NCBI GenBank assembly: GCA_958496175.1 | Contig: OY292274.1 | Span: 59,282,630 to 59,346,629, forward strand | DNA: 64,000 bases | Source: Sisyra terminalis | Taxonomy: Eukaryota > Arthropoda > Insecta > Neuroptera > Sisyridae | Reading direction: 5' to 3' | Shown here: positions 1 to 28,344 of the stretch, piece after piece | Position numbering within the stretch: the first letter of the stretch is position 1 | How the letters are laid out: the number at the start of each line of letters is the position of its first letter | The notes under the pieces: model-generated | Told to the model about the DNA's origin: nothing | The model's input: only the letters and a program-made list of their open reading frames with translations | Databases searched by the model: none | Position numbers and translations under genes: made by a program

Positions 1-1073
1 GCTCATATTGGATATAAAAATTGGGACTTATAATTTAACTATAACTTACTCGTGAGATTGATAATCGACAGATATAAATCTGTTGTCTTTAAAATTTTAA
101 AACTAAATGTTAGCAGGAATTTTTTTTAGTTGACTAGAGTATATCTTTGGAAAAGAACGTTAAATTTATCAGTATATGAATGGTGAGAATATGTAGAGAA
201 TCAGAGTTATGAACGAAAATGAAAATCTAAAATTAAAAATCAATACATAATGAAATTTTACACAAAAAAAATATATCGATTTAGTTTATTTTTTTTTTAA
301 CACACTAGGACTGGCATGTTTTATTTATTTCTTCAAGTTACTTTTTCGATTTATATTCAGCGTTCGATATAAAATAAAAGTATATTACGAGTATATAAAT
401 ATATTGTATAATCAATGTTGAAATACATATACAATTTATAACTATTTTCTCGCATGCAGTGACACCATAAATAAAATAAAACGATATTAACTCCTAATTT
501 GTCATTTATCTTAGTAAAATCAAACAAAAAGTAAAGATTTTAATTTTATTTCACAAAGATAATCGCGTGATTTTCTTGAACGGATAAAAAAGGTTATGAA
601 CTGAACAAATTACTTTATCAGACCATAGTTTAAGTAAAACAATTTTAATTCATTTAATATTTCATTCATATCGATTTTGTTTGTTTTTTGTGTCGTTAAT
701 TGAAAAAAAAAATTCTGATAATTTAGAACTGCATTTTATATTAGAAACCGAAATTTATTATTCATTATGAATGAACAATTTGAACTACATTTGTGCATGT
801 TTAAGATCAAGTTCATATTAGTTTATTTATGCTAATGGAACAGAAATGTTCTTCGCTGAATGAAAAGTAAAATGAAAAATTTTAAGTGTTGGACAAAACG
901 AATTGATAACAGTAATAGTTTTATAAATATTTATACATAGTTGAAACTTTTAATCGGTGCAAATATTTTGTAAAATTTGTATACAATATTCGATTTGATG
1001 GAATACCTATTATATTTTAATTTTGTGGAAAACATTTTCATGTATATTAATTGTAATTTTCTTGTTTGTTTAG
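1..1073 (+). other. sgg upstream intron sequence (no exon seen)
   Basis: AT-rich sequence ending in a polypyrimidine-AG acceptor (TAG at 1071-1073). The next exon opens in the middle of a codon, so at least one upstream coding exon of sgg lies to the left of the window. I see no exon, repeat or RNA gene here. Confidence 0.6.
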
Positions 1074-15433
<14,360 letters not shown>

Positions 15434-17609
15434 TTATGGAAAAATTTCTCAAGGTAAAGGTTAGAAAAAATCAACTTTCTGCTCCTACTAAGTGGCGCCA
15501 TATACCAGTCGCTGCCCTCTCGCTAGATAATGCTTTTTGCAAGACTATACTATTATAATAATATTATTGTAATTACAATAGCTGATATATCTAAACATAA
15601 CGACGAGATTCATGAATGTTATGTTAATTGTACAGTTATTATGTTATATTATTGTTTATAAAACGGGATGGTTTTGAAGTCATCTTGTTTTAAAACTGTT
15701 TTAATGATATGGAAGCCTCTAAGTTATTATTAAAAATAAGCTACAAAAAAAAAACATAGTTGGAGCGCGATTCCCACATTCACAAGTTTCGCATAAAAAA
15801 TATATATATGAACTCATTCACCCACTCTCCCCTATACTGTCTGCATTAAAGAACCAACAGTAATTTTTATCACAATCATCAACTAAACAACACACATCGT
15901 TGTTTTGTGTTGATGAAATTTTAATATTGGCATTATGAATATAATATATATAAAATAAAATAATTCCTTCACCTCGTTATTTGTCATCTAACTACAAAGT
16001 AGTTCTCCTCATAATTGTATCATAGTTGACAGCAAATTTTAGTGTAATTGGGCTTCTTATTTGTTTTTAAATAATAAAAATTTGATTTTTAAATTTTATA
16101 AACTGATATTTATGTATAATTCCGATTGAAATATTATTGAAAATAATTAATATTAATATTATTATTACACTATTATTATTACTATTATTAGGTTTTTTGT
16201 TTTTGTGTAAATTTAACTTTAGACAATTACTTATGAAATAAATACTAAGCAGTCTATGGCGTATTTAAGCATATTAAGTTATTCACAGATTGGTTGTAGG
16301 CTTACCTATGAATTACGGATCTCTTATTAAATTTTGCAATATCATGTTCGTATCAATGAACTATAGCCGGGAAGCCCTATAAAAATTCTTATGAGAATCT
16401 TTCATAAGTAATTTCAGTAATATCACATAAGATGTAAAGAATTAGCCTTTCGCACCTTATAGACTATAGAGTATCAAAAATGAAAAAAAAAATTAACAAA
16501 AATACACACTTGTATAATAGTAAATGTAATTGTACAAAAAGTAAAAAAAAAATTGTTTTAAGTTATCAAATTTTGAAAGATTAAGTCATTTTTAATGTTA
16601 AAAGATATTTGATACTTTTTTAACATTTCAAAGTTTGATAATTTGAACGGACATTTGTTTATAGTTCTGTTTTTATTAATTTTTTTTCTTTTTAATATTC
16701 TATGAATATTTACGTCGGATTTCCACGAAATCAGGTGGTTGAGGGTGAGAGACCACTACCAAAAGTGGACGAGGGAATTATCAATTGTATCAAGTGAAAT
16801 AATGCACGACCTTCAAGAAACCGGTTGTGAATTTGGAATGAATAGCTTCGCAAACGTGGTAAATAGTAAATAATACACTGCCCTGCTTAAATTCGATCGT
16901 GTACATGAGTCAATGAAAATAAAAAGCGATCGTAAGAAAAGCAATTTTTCGTGCAGATAATTGTGCATGCATAGTAGTACTCTCACCGTAACGGATTCCG
17001 TAGGAACCAACATTAGATAAATTTAAATTGATATTATTCCTGATAAGACTTAAATAAAATTGGACTGGGATCTCAGAGAGGGAAGTTTTATATGGCTACT
17101 CGGCTTCATTGTTATTACTACACCAATTCATTTGCACAGGATTGGATTATAATAAAACACCACACACTTTAAAAAAAATACATTGATAAAAAAATTGTTT
17201 CGCTGACTGCAACAAATGTCTTCTGTTTAAAAAAAAAGTTATTATTTCAAAAAAAAAAAAGCCCTAATCTATGAAAAAGGTACTATTAAACCTACACATA
17301 AAAACGTAGATAAAATTTTTGAAAAACAAATTACATTCAAGTCAGCTTAAAAAAAATCTCTAGGCTCAAATTGGTAAAATTGTATAGCCAAAAATCATTG
17401 TGTCATAACTAAAAATTTGAAAATACTAAATTTATTAAATGACTATATATATTATATATTTTATCAACGATTCGTAATTTTCTTTTAACTATTCGACTGT
17501 CGAATTTATAAATATACTATCATATTTTAATTTAAAAAAAAACATGTATAAATATTTGACTTTTCGTGGAAATTATAATTTTATATTTTTATTTTTTTAA
17601 ATGTAAGAC

Positions 17610-17696
17610 AATCCCGTTAGGAAAATTCAGTTGTAAATATCACTTTTAGTGTAACAATGAGTGTGTGTTAACAATGATTGATTTCTTAACGGGATT
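17610..17696. repeat. Short inverted repeat around AATCCCGTTA
   Basis: AATCCCGTTAGGAAA (17610-17624) is matched by TTCTTAACGGGATT at the right end (to 17696). The segment is 87 bp. It may be a tiny MITE or a hairpin; there is no further evidence. Confidence 0.35.
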
Positions 17697-17741
17697 AAAG
17701 GCCTTACAAACTTTTCTTTTTTGACTACAAAGATTCTATAA

Positions 17742-17777
17742 ATATATATATATATATATATATAAATATATATAAAT
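17742..17777. repeat. AT microsatellite
   Basis: An uninterrupted run of TA units of about 22 bp, followed by a shorter TATATA run after an AAA interruption. Confidence 0.85.
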
Positions 17778-18506
17778 AATAGAAATATATAAGATTAAAG
17801 AACACTACACTTAAAAATTAGCGTAATATGAAATAATCTGTAACAAATATTATAAATTAAAATTATGCTGAAAATGTTTAGTATTTTGCTTGTGATTTTT
17901 CAAAAATATAATTCCTTTTATTCATCATTTTTATTTTCAAAAGTAATTTTCTTTTTTTTCTTTTTAATTTTCCAAATCTTATTTTATATATTTGTTTTAT
18001 GGAAAAATCGTTTTTACATTGCATGTTCGTTATTATATGGTTTCGAAATTTTGTGTGGATGGCTTAAAATCGTATGTTGAGAAATACATTTTCAATAGTT
18101 AACAAGGCGTTGTCATCTCTGTTTATATGTATAATTTGTATATTAAGAATAGTTTTGAGAGTTTTCATTATGATAATGAAATTTCCACAGTTTACAATCA
18201 ACTAATTTAATTGGCATTTTTTGAGGTGTGAAAGTTTTGTAAGGTCATTAAATATGATAAGAAAAGCATTTGAATTGGTCATTCCGAGGCTAAGATGTAA
18301 GTGCTGCAGGTCGGAAGGTTATTTTAATTGTTTCAATCCGTTTATGTGCTTGTATTATATTAGTTAACAAAGTGAAATATGTTAAATTTTTATATAGAAT
18401 TTCGATTTTATGAATAGAAAGTAAAACATGTGACCTTTAGTTTTTGAGATTTTTTGTGGCAAGTCTTGGGAAAAATATAAAAATACGTACTTTTATAGGG
18501 GATTCG

Positions 18507-18684
18507 TCTTAGACCATACAATGCGTGGATTACTCCAAAGTTGCCATTTACTGGTCACACATAATAGGAACGATTATGACGTCATATAGTGACGTTTTAT
18601 TTGAAATCATCAGTGGTCACCAAAATGTCCATAATTCCTTATGCTTAAGGATTTAATTCATGTACTGTATGATCTAAGAGTCTT
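18507..18684. mobile_element. Degenerate inverted-repeat element
   Basis: TCTTAGACCATACA near the left end and TGTATGATCTAAGA near the right end are inverted copies. Pairing continues imperfectly through about 26 bp. The segment is about 178 bp and non-coding. Confidence 0.45.
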
Positions 18685-19852
18685 ACACGTTAAATTCGGA
18701 ACGGTTGAAACAATTCCACCCTCTGATTAACCTAGTCATCTCCAGCATAATAAAACCCTTAGTCCATTCCGGTGTATTTTTTTCAAAATCTCGAAATTAA
18801 AAAAAAATGTTTATAAATTTATCTGTGAATAAATTAAATTAATTAATGATTTTCTTTTTATTTTAATTTTTCTCTTCTTTTTATTTTTATTTAAACATCA
18901 TAAAGTAAATGAGGACAAAAAGAAGAAAGAAAACATGTTTAATCATAATTTTTCATTTTCAATATTTCCTTATGTTTTTGTATACGAGCAACATTTCTAA
19001 ATATCGGTCAATTTTAATAGGCGAAACTTTTATAGATGATTAAAATTAAAAACAAAAATAGTGTTAAATATTATTGAAACTAAAGTGTTTACTAGTAGTA
19101 AGTAGCTAAAAATTATTAAAGACTGTACTAACAGAGAAGTATCTCTACAAATTTTGTATTTCTGTGCATACAATTTGTTATCCATTTACCTGTTGGAAAA
19201 AAAATGTAAATGAGCTTTTTTTGTAAAACTGCACTTAGATATTTTCAAATGATGTAATCATTTCTCAGATACGTTATTTTGTGTGTAGTAGTTGGATAAA
19301 TCTTATTGTAAAAAAAAAATAAAAATGATGTTAAGTGCATATTTGATACATTCTGTAACATAGAATGAATGGAGTGGTTTCCACACATATCATAGTCTTT
19401 GATTAATTTGAACCAGTGGATACCCTTGAATGTTCCAACACTAGCTTCCTGTTCCTTTCTCATAAAATTCGGTACTCTCATGATCCCATTTTATTGAAAA
19501 TATTTTAAAACAAGTCATTTAGTCTACAAAATTCATATAAAAATGTGCTTGGAATATAATTTTCTTTTTTTGAATTTTATGATTTTCATTTGACTATTCA
19601 TATACTGTTAAAATGACTCCTTTATATCTTTCATAATGTATGTGTATTCCAAAAAAGTAAGAATTTCTAAAGGAATATATTTTTTTATGTTAATACCTGG
19701 AACTAGTGATGGTTGTTAACAGGTGAAATATAATTGTGGCTAAATAGTCGTAGGAACAAAAATTTTCTGCGCGTTTTTATAGTCGTAATTATTTAACCTA
19801 TTCCGGTTAACTTTCACTACACATACTGAAACAATTAAGAACTGTTGATTAA

Positions 19853-20099
19853 GGTAGTACGATTGTCTTATAACTATACACTATCAATTAGACAATTTTA
19901 TTTAATTTTTTGATTCAAATTGATGGTAAAATTTATTAAAATTTTTCATTAAGTCATCTATCCGTCTTTTCGTTTAGTGTGCCTATCGCAAAATTATTTA
20001 TTTAATTCACTTCAGCTGATTTTACTATCAGAAATGTACTAAACTATAACCGAAATAATCAAGCCTTTGTCGAAAACTTACTACGGCGCTCGTACTACC
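19853..20099. mobile_element. Short TTAA-flanked inverted-repeat element
   Basis: GGTAGTACGA at the left and TCGTACTACC at the right are exact inverted copies, each flanked by TTAA (19849-19852 and 20100-20103). TTAA duplication suggests a piggyBac-like MITE, but the inverted repeat is only about 10 bp, so the call is tentative. Confidence 0.4.
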
Positions 20100-21873
20100 T
20101 TAAATAGTTTCCAAATGCCTTTCATTGTTATTAATTTCTTTGTTGTTATTTTAGTTTCAATGGAGTTATGAAAAAATATCCGCACATTTTGCAAAATTTA
20201 CACGTTTTAAAAGAAATAAATTAAACAAACTAATAAAAAAAAAAACACGCTTCGAAAGTTGTAATTAATCTTAATAAAAAATAAGATTAGAAGAGTCTGC
20301 CATGTGTTAACGTAATTGCCTATTTTTGGAATAAAATATTATCAAATCTAAATTAATAAATTTAAATCAATTAATAAAAAGCTGACTTAAAATTCACCGT
20401 AAAACACCAAAGTATATTGTTTTTTTTTTCTGTTTAAATATTAAAAGAAGTGAAAATCTAATTTCTATGAGAAATGTGTGCCTTTTTTCAAATCATAAGC
20501 AAATAATCAAACCGATCCTTACGAATACGAAAAGATTAATTTTATTAAAAAAAAATAAAAAGAAAAGCAAATGTTAATTGTTTGGTGAATTTATAATGGT
20601 TAAAGTTATTAATTTATTACCCAATAATAAAACATTTTTTCGATTGAAAATATCGTATTTCGGGACGAAACAATACAAAAAAAAATAATTAAAACATATA
20701 ATTACAAATAATAATATAAATAAAATAATTTATTAGTAAATAATGCTATTTATTTATAAATGAAATGATGTTTTATAATGGATGGGTAATATAATGAAAA
20801 TAAAATAATTCCAAAATTTTGTCTATTAAATTTGTCACAAGATGAAAAACCGCTTATAAATCCTGTTTAATATTTTACAAATTCACTGGATACACAAAAT
20901 AAAAATAAACGTTAATGTTTGAAAGAAAATTCAATGAGTTGTATAAGTAACGGGGCACCAATTTAATATCTTGTAATATTATTGACAAAACTGTTGTTTA
21001 AAAATTGGATTAAAGGAATTAATTATGAAATATATGGAAATAGTAATGTTTTAAATGTGATTGATTTGAATGATTGGGAAAGAAATCCTTGTCAATCAAT
21101 GAAAATACTTTGTCTAGTTGAATCGAATGATGTAGAGTAAAAATTAATTAGCTTAATGCATTAAAAGATATTTCTTAAAAAATAAAACCACACATTGATC
21201 GTCACAATTGATGTGTTTTAAAATTAAATATTACAAAGAAATGCCCATGCAAAAACTATTGTGTAATTGCAGAACATACGGATTCCGTTCTTCTTCCTTA
21301 AATTCGTCTCCTTGATCGATTGTATGAAAAATTATGCTAAATAATATTTTAAATGACCTAGTGTTAAACAGATCCAATTATTAATTTTTATTATAGTTAT
21401 TAATTATGAATTACTAATTCACTTGATGTATCACATGCTGTAAATATCTTTTGCTTCAGAAAATATTCTTTTCATTTTCACGGCAATATATAAAAGTATA
21501 TTCGAAGCAAGAAAAAAAGTTTATGAATTGATAGATTTTAGTTGTTTAGTATAAATATTATTGATAAATATCAGGACTTGTGTCAAATAAAGATGTATAA
21601 ATCACAATATATAATCAATTTTTTTATTTATTTTTCTTTTCAACTGCCTGAATTTTTACAAAATAAAAATGCCGCTTTCTCACTTACACTTACATGGTAA
21701 ATAAATACATGCTTGAAAATAATAATAATGCATGGGCTTATAATTTATGATGTGGAAACGGGAATACACCAATGTAGTATTCGTGAGAAAGTTAATTTTT
21801 TACAAAATTTTTTCAATATAGATAGAGTTTTATACAATATAGCAACAGTCAGAGGTCTGTAAAAATGTCTTTA

Positions 21874-24800
21874 TCAGCCGAGTAAAACTTTTCGAATCAT
21901 ATGGCGATTGGGTGGTCTGATGGATGTGGAATCCAAATCGTCATTTCCGACCGCACATTTTGAGGAACACAAATACTGCAGCAGAGGTATGCGATATTTA
22001 CCACAGAAATCGACAAATTTTATGTGCTCAACTCGATTATCAAAAAATACTCCTGAAAATATAAAATAAATAAACATTAGTTATATCAATCTAAAAAATG
22101 AACGGTTAGATTATAAATATTGTTACATTTTCGGTGAAAAATTAAGGATAAAAAAGCAGAAATTTCTTAAAAATATTGAAAACTATATTATATAAAGCCC
22201 AAGAATCTATAACCAAATCTAACCGTGATATTTATTTGGTAATTGAATTTTCACATTATTTGCATTTCTATCAAAAATTGAAATTGTAAAGCAATGTATT
22301 TGCGAGAGTTATTGCCCAATTCTATAAGAATTGCTATGGTTGTTATGATTTTTTGAGGCATTGGAATGTGAATATTAAGCGATTTACTGTTGCCAAATAA
22401 GCCGAAGTATCTCCAAAATTTATTTTATGTTTATACTAAAGTCAATATGTGAACAATTTTGGATTACCCATTGCATATTGATTTTCATAGTTCATGGTTC
22501 ATTCTTTGTTTATATGCTTAATATTACATAAATGTCGCAATAGAAAACCGGTTTATTTTGTAAATTGAATATAAACTTTTCAAAGTCAACGAAAAATTCT
22601 ATTGACCCCTGGTATAGGAAATCGAGTTTAAAAGGTCATTTTAAACAGATTAATCAGTTAAATCATAGTATGTTTCAACAATTGCAACTGCTACCTCTGG
22701 GTTTTGATGCAATTAAGTTTATCAACCAAATTATTTTACTAAGTATGTCTTCTTTTTCAGGTCATTCTAGCTTGTTATTATAATTCTTATTCGAATATCT
22801 TATGGCAATAATGAACACAAAGTGAATTATTTTTACAAGAACTTAAGTAAAATCTGCAATATGGAAATCGTTTGTGTTGTATTGTATCGTATAGTTTAAG
22901 TGTAACAATATTTATGCTCTTACCGTGTTTAACTAAAAAATATTAACATAAAATATATCACTATGAACGATTAGGTGATTATGTTTTTACAGACGTATAT
23001 AATGTAAATTTTTTTAATATTTTTAGAAATGAGCTATGTATTTATTTAAAATAAATGTTTTATATTTATTTGAATAAAGACTATCTTTGGCTATGTTATT
23101 AACATTTGTTTACTATGCAAGAACGAAATGATTTCTTTTATCCTTCGCATTAATGAAACGTAAGTACCATAGTATGAAAATTAGTTTTGTTCCTCTTTTT
23201 CTTCCTTCGCATTTATCGGATTTTGAAGAAATAAGATATCAATTTAAAAAGGAAATTATATAGTTTAGAAATGTAATTGTACATTATGATATTTTTATAT
23301 TTTTTATTGTCATAATATTATCATTTTTAATTCCTTAATTTGGTTCCAAATTACAATATGTAACATATTCACAAATTTACGCAGTCTTTTTGGCTAATAT
23401 GTAAATTCAAATGAACCAATTTGATAAAAAAAACCCTTACGGATTATCACACATTTAGAGATCTAAAAATATTTTTAATAGTTTCCAAAGGACAAAAATA
23501 TTGTTATGTAAACCAAAAAAGCATATGAAGCATTAATATAGCGATCGAAAAAAAATTGTTATTATTTAACAAAAAAGCTCAAATCATTTCAATTTTCAAA
23601 GTCGGCGAATGAAACAGCACTAAAATTTGCGTGACCTATATATTATCAACAATTAACTATTCTATTTCATTAGTTTCATGCAACAAAGAAAAAATTAATA
23701 ATGTTGACCTCAAGATAAGATTAATATGTTTAAATATTAAATTATAAACAGGAAAAAGTTCGGCTCCGGATTGACGACCCCCTAAGTTGAACTGATAAAT
23801 GCATATAATATCATATATTTGAATACTATTAAAGATTTTTTCTTAAATTTTTTATGGTTCAAAAATTTAATTTTTTTTATTCATAGTTAAAACATTTATC
23901 ATATCAATTAAACTGATTAATATGATTTCAATTTGATCAATTAAAGTTTATTCAGATATGACGTAAATTGCAGTCAAAATAAATTATATTTGTTAATTTT
24001 TCTATCTAAAACTGTTTAAATGTTAAAAGATCGTGTGCAAAATATCAATGTTATTTATCAGATACGGCTTTTAAAATCATAAAACAATAAAATATGATTA
24101 AAATTTTGGTGAATAATATAACTGAAACCCTTAATTGTTATTCCTCCATAACGATTGTTTCATATATAAATTTAACACAACAAAGCTATTGCTAGTTAGG
24201 CCAAGTTTTAATCTTTTATAAATCTATCGGTTTCCATTGGCTTCAGCCTAGAGTCTTAAAATTAAAAGGGAACTATATTTGGATTGCATGAAACTTTTAG
24301 TTTAAATTTCTACTCAAAAGTATGAACTATTGCTGAAATATCTTATCGGCTTATCGAATTACCAAAGGTTTTGTATTTATTAAATTTTGTAGGTCGTTTG
24401 GTTTAAAGGACCCCGCAAAAAAAGCTTATATTGTGCTATGCATTTAATGCTGCACATAATATTGTACAAATTAAATTTTTCATGTATTCTTTGAATGTTA
24501 TATTTAAGAGTTGAAAGGGAGAAAAAATAAACTTTACAGATTTTAGGCAAAATGGTGATTCCGGATCTGTTTGTAAGGAAATAAAACTGATTGTAATTAA
24601 CATAAGAATAAATATTTCTTAGTTGGGTTTTTTCAGTGATAATTACAACAATAAATCACATGAACAATGGTTTTAACTATCAGGTATTTATGTGCTAAAT
24701 TAATCGAACCACACAAAGAGCAAAATGCAAGTGTAACAAAGAAGAAGAAAAAAACGTATTTTAATTGAGATTGTATTGAAAAAACAGAGAAAGCCAAAGT

Positions 24801-26257
24801 TTATCAATTTCATTAACTGACCTTTACACTTGGGGTTGACACAGCAATGACCACTGTCCAAGTATGCGATTACAGTTGTAGGCAAATCTTGTGGAGAGTA
24901 TGGAATTCCAACGATTTTTACAACCCGAGCTGCCAATTCCATTAAGCTAGCTGGATTGTAAGTCATATCGCTAACAAAACGAACAACTAACGGATTATCT
25001 CGCAGACTTAACTTTGACAAAATAAGAAAAAATCAATTTATAATAAAAAACGAGCCCCTAATGACTTACCTCTGTTAAATTTTTCAGGGCTACAATTTCT
25101 GGAGGTAGTGTCCGTAATTTGTTTTTGTGCAGCAATAATGATTTCAAATGATGCAAATTCGCTATAGATGCTGGTAAATTTTCTATTTCATTTTCACAGA
25201 GTATAAGGGCTTGTAAATATTTTAAGTCTCCTACTGATGCTGGTACTTCAGTTATTTTATTACCACCCAAAGACAAAATTTGTAAACTTGAATGAGAAAG
25301 AAAATGCTTTAGCGACTCTTATGGAAAAACACTAACGAAACTATGGCATGTATTAGTGTACTAAAATAGCACTCATAAGTACTAAAGAATCGTAATTTGT
25401 AGTTGATAGTTTGAAACAGTTATGGAATGAAATAATTTGGAATATTTTCAATAGTTAAACTACTAACTAAAAGCCTGTAAATAACTACAATTCCATTGCT
25501 TGAAATAATTTGCGAAACCAAAATCTGCAACTTATTTTCAATGTTCTCAATAACGTGTTAAAATAAATTACCCTAATAATTGCCAAAATTAAAACACGAC
25601 CACCACTTATCATTTTCAATGGTCACTACTTAAAAACAAAGCAACGCTAATTACCTTTAAAAATGATTTAAGAATTATTGATCAAAACATTTATGGTCAC
25701 TATTGAAGCACTAATGAAATTAAATAGTATTCGTTAGTATTTTTCCTTGGGACAAATTTAATTCATCATTATTACCTTGATAATCTCCAAACATCTTTTA
25801 AAATTTCACTAATTCGATTACCGCCCAAATAAAGATACTTTAATGATTTCAAGTCCAATATTTGTTCCGGAAAGAATTGTAATTTGTTTCCACTAAAGTT
25901 TAGCTCTTTCAGCGTAACCGGCAACGATTTCGGTAAGGATTCATTGTGTAAATTATTATTTTTGGCTATTAATGTTAACAATGAACATTGTGAAAGAACA
26001 TCAGGTAACGAACGGATTCCCGTAAAACTAATATCCAGCACTTTTAACGAACTAAACGTGAAAACATTTTCCGGCAAACTGACCAAATTGTTGTTATTTA
26101 GCAATAACGTTTCAGTCTCGATCAACACTTTTCTTTGTGAATTTATTAAATCGTTTAATTTATTTTCGATCCCATCTTTTTCTTGTTTTAAATGAGATAA
26201 ATCAATCACTTTATTTTGATTATCTGTATCACTACTGTCCGATGTGTAGCTGTCCAT
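21874..26257 (-). CDS. Lrrc58: Leucine-rich repeat-containing protein 58
   Basis: Four coding exons, read right to left: 25776-26257, 25070-25286, 24822-25011, 21874-22052. They total 1068 nt, 355 aa, close to the vertebrate length. A short Asp/Ser-rich N-terminus and a coiled stretch precede about eight LRRs (LPENVFTFSSLKVLDIS, LYLGGNRI, LSLGGNKITEVPASVGDLKY and similar). The diagnostic C-terminal part is LSLRDNPLVVRFVSD, then LMELAARVVKI, then CCVNPKCKG, VFFDNRVEHIKFVDFCGKYR, LQYLCSSKC and a terminal RKVLLG, which is the family signature. The spaced cysteines suggest metal binding (inference). The start ATG at 26257 opens the frame. All junctions keep frame. Confidence 0.93.
22053..24821 (-). 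other. Lrrc58 intron 3
   Basis: 2.77 kb, donor GTCAGT and acceptor ATTTTCAG on the - strand. AT-rich; I see no exon, element or RNA gene inside. Confidence 0.65.
25287..25775 (-). other. Lrrc58 intron 1
   Basis: 489 bp, donor GTAATA and acceptor CATTCAAG on the - strand, splitting an Ser codon. Nothing else visible. Confidence 0.6.
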
Positions 26258-28150
26258 TTCTAAGCGTAAAATAATTTCAAATGCGCGTTATGTGATTTAT
26301 AAAGCATATGTTCGATTTGTTCATTTCTTATCAATAAAATGATTATCCATTTATTTTAATACAGTCTAGTCAAACCTTAGCTTCTTAAAATTGAAAATTT
26401 TAATCACTATTTAGCTTTTCAAGTATTAGGTAATATTACTGCACCAAAGTTAAATCAATAAACCGTACACACTTTTTATAACTTTTAATCCACAAGTGAT
26501 CGATTAACAACACAAAATGTTTTTTTTTCAGAAATTAAACGAACGATCTTTCATAAAATATGCATTGAAACTGACCAGTTCTCATTGTGAAGTTATTGAG
26601 AAATATAGTAAAAAGGCCTTGGGATTCATATTTCAAGATTAGCGAAAGTGGGATTTTTTCTGTATGTTAATTGCATAATAAAACATCATTTTAAAATACT
26701 TGTGTTAATTTTGTTAATTAATTATTTTTTCTTCAATTAAATGAAGCAATTTCTTTTAATGTTTACAAATAAAAAATATTTTCACAAAAAAAAAACACAT
26801 GTCGCTATTTAAAATATTTAAGTATTAATTACCTATATAATTTTTTTATTAAAATAACTATGTGGTTTTAGTGTAAGACATTGTACCTATTAGAAAGGTA
26901 AATGACCTAGAGTCTCTGATTAGAATTCTGATTATGCATTTCTCATCCCGAAATGTGCTCCCATTTTATTCTATTTATTAAAATCCGTATTTGGTATTTG
27001 AGTTTTACGACTGGTTTTCGAATTACGTATCTCTTTTGTATAAATATCCTGAAACTTTGGAGTTAGTGGATATTCTTAAATTTGTTGGGATTAGGAAACG
27101 CTGGTTCACTTGGAGTCAACCAAATGAATTAAGGTTCGAGGTCTAGTTCTGTTCTCGTAATGGAATTGGATCCAGGTGGTTAAATTTAGCCAACAATTTC
27201 TTACGTAGTCTAAGTAATAGTCTGATTAGTATGGGGTTCTTATGTAATTCTTCAGAGTCCTTTGATGCCCCGAAAAGTTGGAAATATTTAAATGAATTTA
27301 TACAACTTTTTTATGCAATCACATATAACTTGGCTTTCATGATATTTTCATTTTTTCTTTCTATAGTTCATTATAATTTTATTGTGTCTTTAGTAATATG
27401 AAGGTCAAAAATTCCTATCATTTTGTAGGGAGTATCCTCTTAAGATTGTTTGTAGACTGCTTTGTTATCTTTCACTTTTCTGAAAAGTTGATCTTTTCTC
27501 AAATCATACGCATATAAGCTTTTTCCCGTATTCTTATCTTTATCATACAGATAATGTTATATCTTAATTTATCATTGTCGTTTAACTCCTTCGCCTCTTA
27601 TTTGATTGCATAATATCTAGTTTAATAATAATTTAAGGGTTGTATTTCGACGGTTTGAATCATTTGTAGAGCTTTTGCAATGTTCGCTCCCATTACTGTG
27701 GTATAGGGGATGACTAGCTTTCCAATCCAAAATTGAATAATTAATTAGAAACATTATAATTATACCATACAAGTTGTTGAAAATTATGTTTCAGCGAAAA
27801 AAAACATGAGATCTTTTTGAATATCACAAGTTTAATTAAGCTTTTATATGATTAAAAGCATAAAAATATAAATAAATTCGATTATACGAATAACATTAAA
27901 GATCTGACTACATTACGTTCCTTAATATTTGAAGTTTACAGCAAAATTATAATTAAGGGGAATGCTTTTTACTCTCATAGAAAATGACGTTCAAATGTGG
28001 AAATTTCAAATAACCAAGACTCTGTGTATACAATATATAGGATATATTGCGGTCCAATTTATGTAGTATAATTTAATATAATAATATATAAAAATCATAC
28101 CATAAAAATAAATTTGAACAGAAGTTCAAACAAAAATATTTGTGACGTAT

Positions 28151-28197
28151 TGCCCAGATACGTATTTCGATTGCCAAGCAACCTTCCTCAGTGGTCA
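28151..28197 (-). ncRNA. Hammerhead-ribozyme-like module (left arm)
   Basis: Read on the - strand: stem I TGACCA, CTGAGGA, stem II AGGTTGCTTGGCAATC (six pairs including one G-T), GAAA, mini stem III TACGTA, UC before the expected cleavage, stem I TGGGCA. The box CTGAGGA differs from the canonical CTGATGA at one position. Confidence 0.5.
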
Positions 28198-28297
28198 TCA
28201 AGTAGTTTGGATCACTCCGTAACTGTTTTGTGATGATTCATGATTCACAAAGTGTGAATCATCACAAAGCAGTTACGGAGTGGTCCAAACTACTTGA

Positions 28298-28344
28298 TGA
28301 CCACTGAGGAAGATTGCTTGGCAATCGAAATACGTATCTGGGCA
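28298..28344 (+). ncRNA. Hammerhead-ribozyme-like module (right arm)
   Basis: Stem I TGACCA (28298-28303), CTGAGGA (28304-28310), stem II AGATTGCTTGGCAATC with GATTGC/GCAATC pairing, GAAA (28327-28330), self-complementary TACGTA as a minimal stem III, TC to 28338 as the expected cleavage site, and stem I TGGGCA (28339-28344), pairing with one mismatch. This is type I hammerhead topology with a tiny stem III, as known from Penelope-like elements. One core base (T to G in the CTGATGA box) departs from consensus, which may weaken or abolish activity. Confidence 0.55.

Larger units (their letters stand above)
15434..21873. other. Intergenic between sgg and Lrrc58 (convergent)
   Basis: It holds the 3' UTR of sgg (AATAAA around 15953) and, far right, the 3' UTR of Lrrc58. 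Between them are an AT microsatellite and several degenerate inverted-repeat elements, listed separately. No open frame resembles a protein family. Confidence 0.6.

Noticed and set aside
17865..18080. 71-codon Phe-rich open frame
   Set aside because: Poly-Phe/Ile composition from T-rich DNA; no domain or conservation signal.
19691..19830. hAT element starting TAGTGATGG
   Set aside because: A TAGTGA..TTCACTA inverted pair is present, but the rest of the ends diverge and no 8-bp duplication was found.
22565..22783. 72-codon plus-strand open frame in Lrrc58 intron 3
   Set aside because: No recognisable motif, antisense in an intron, no splice context.
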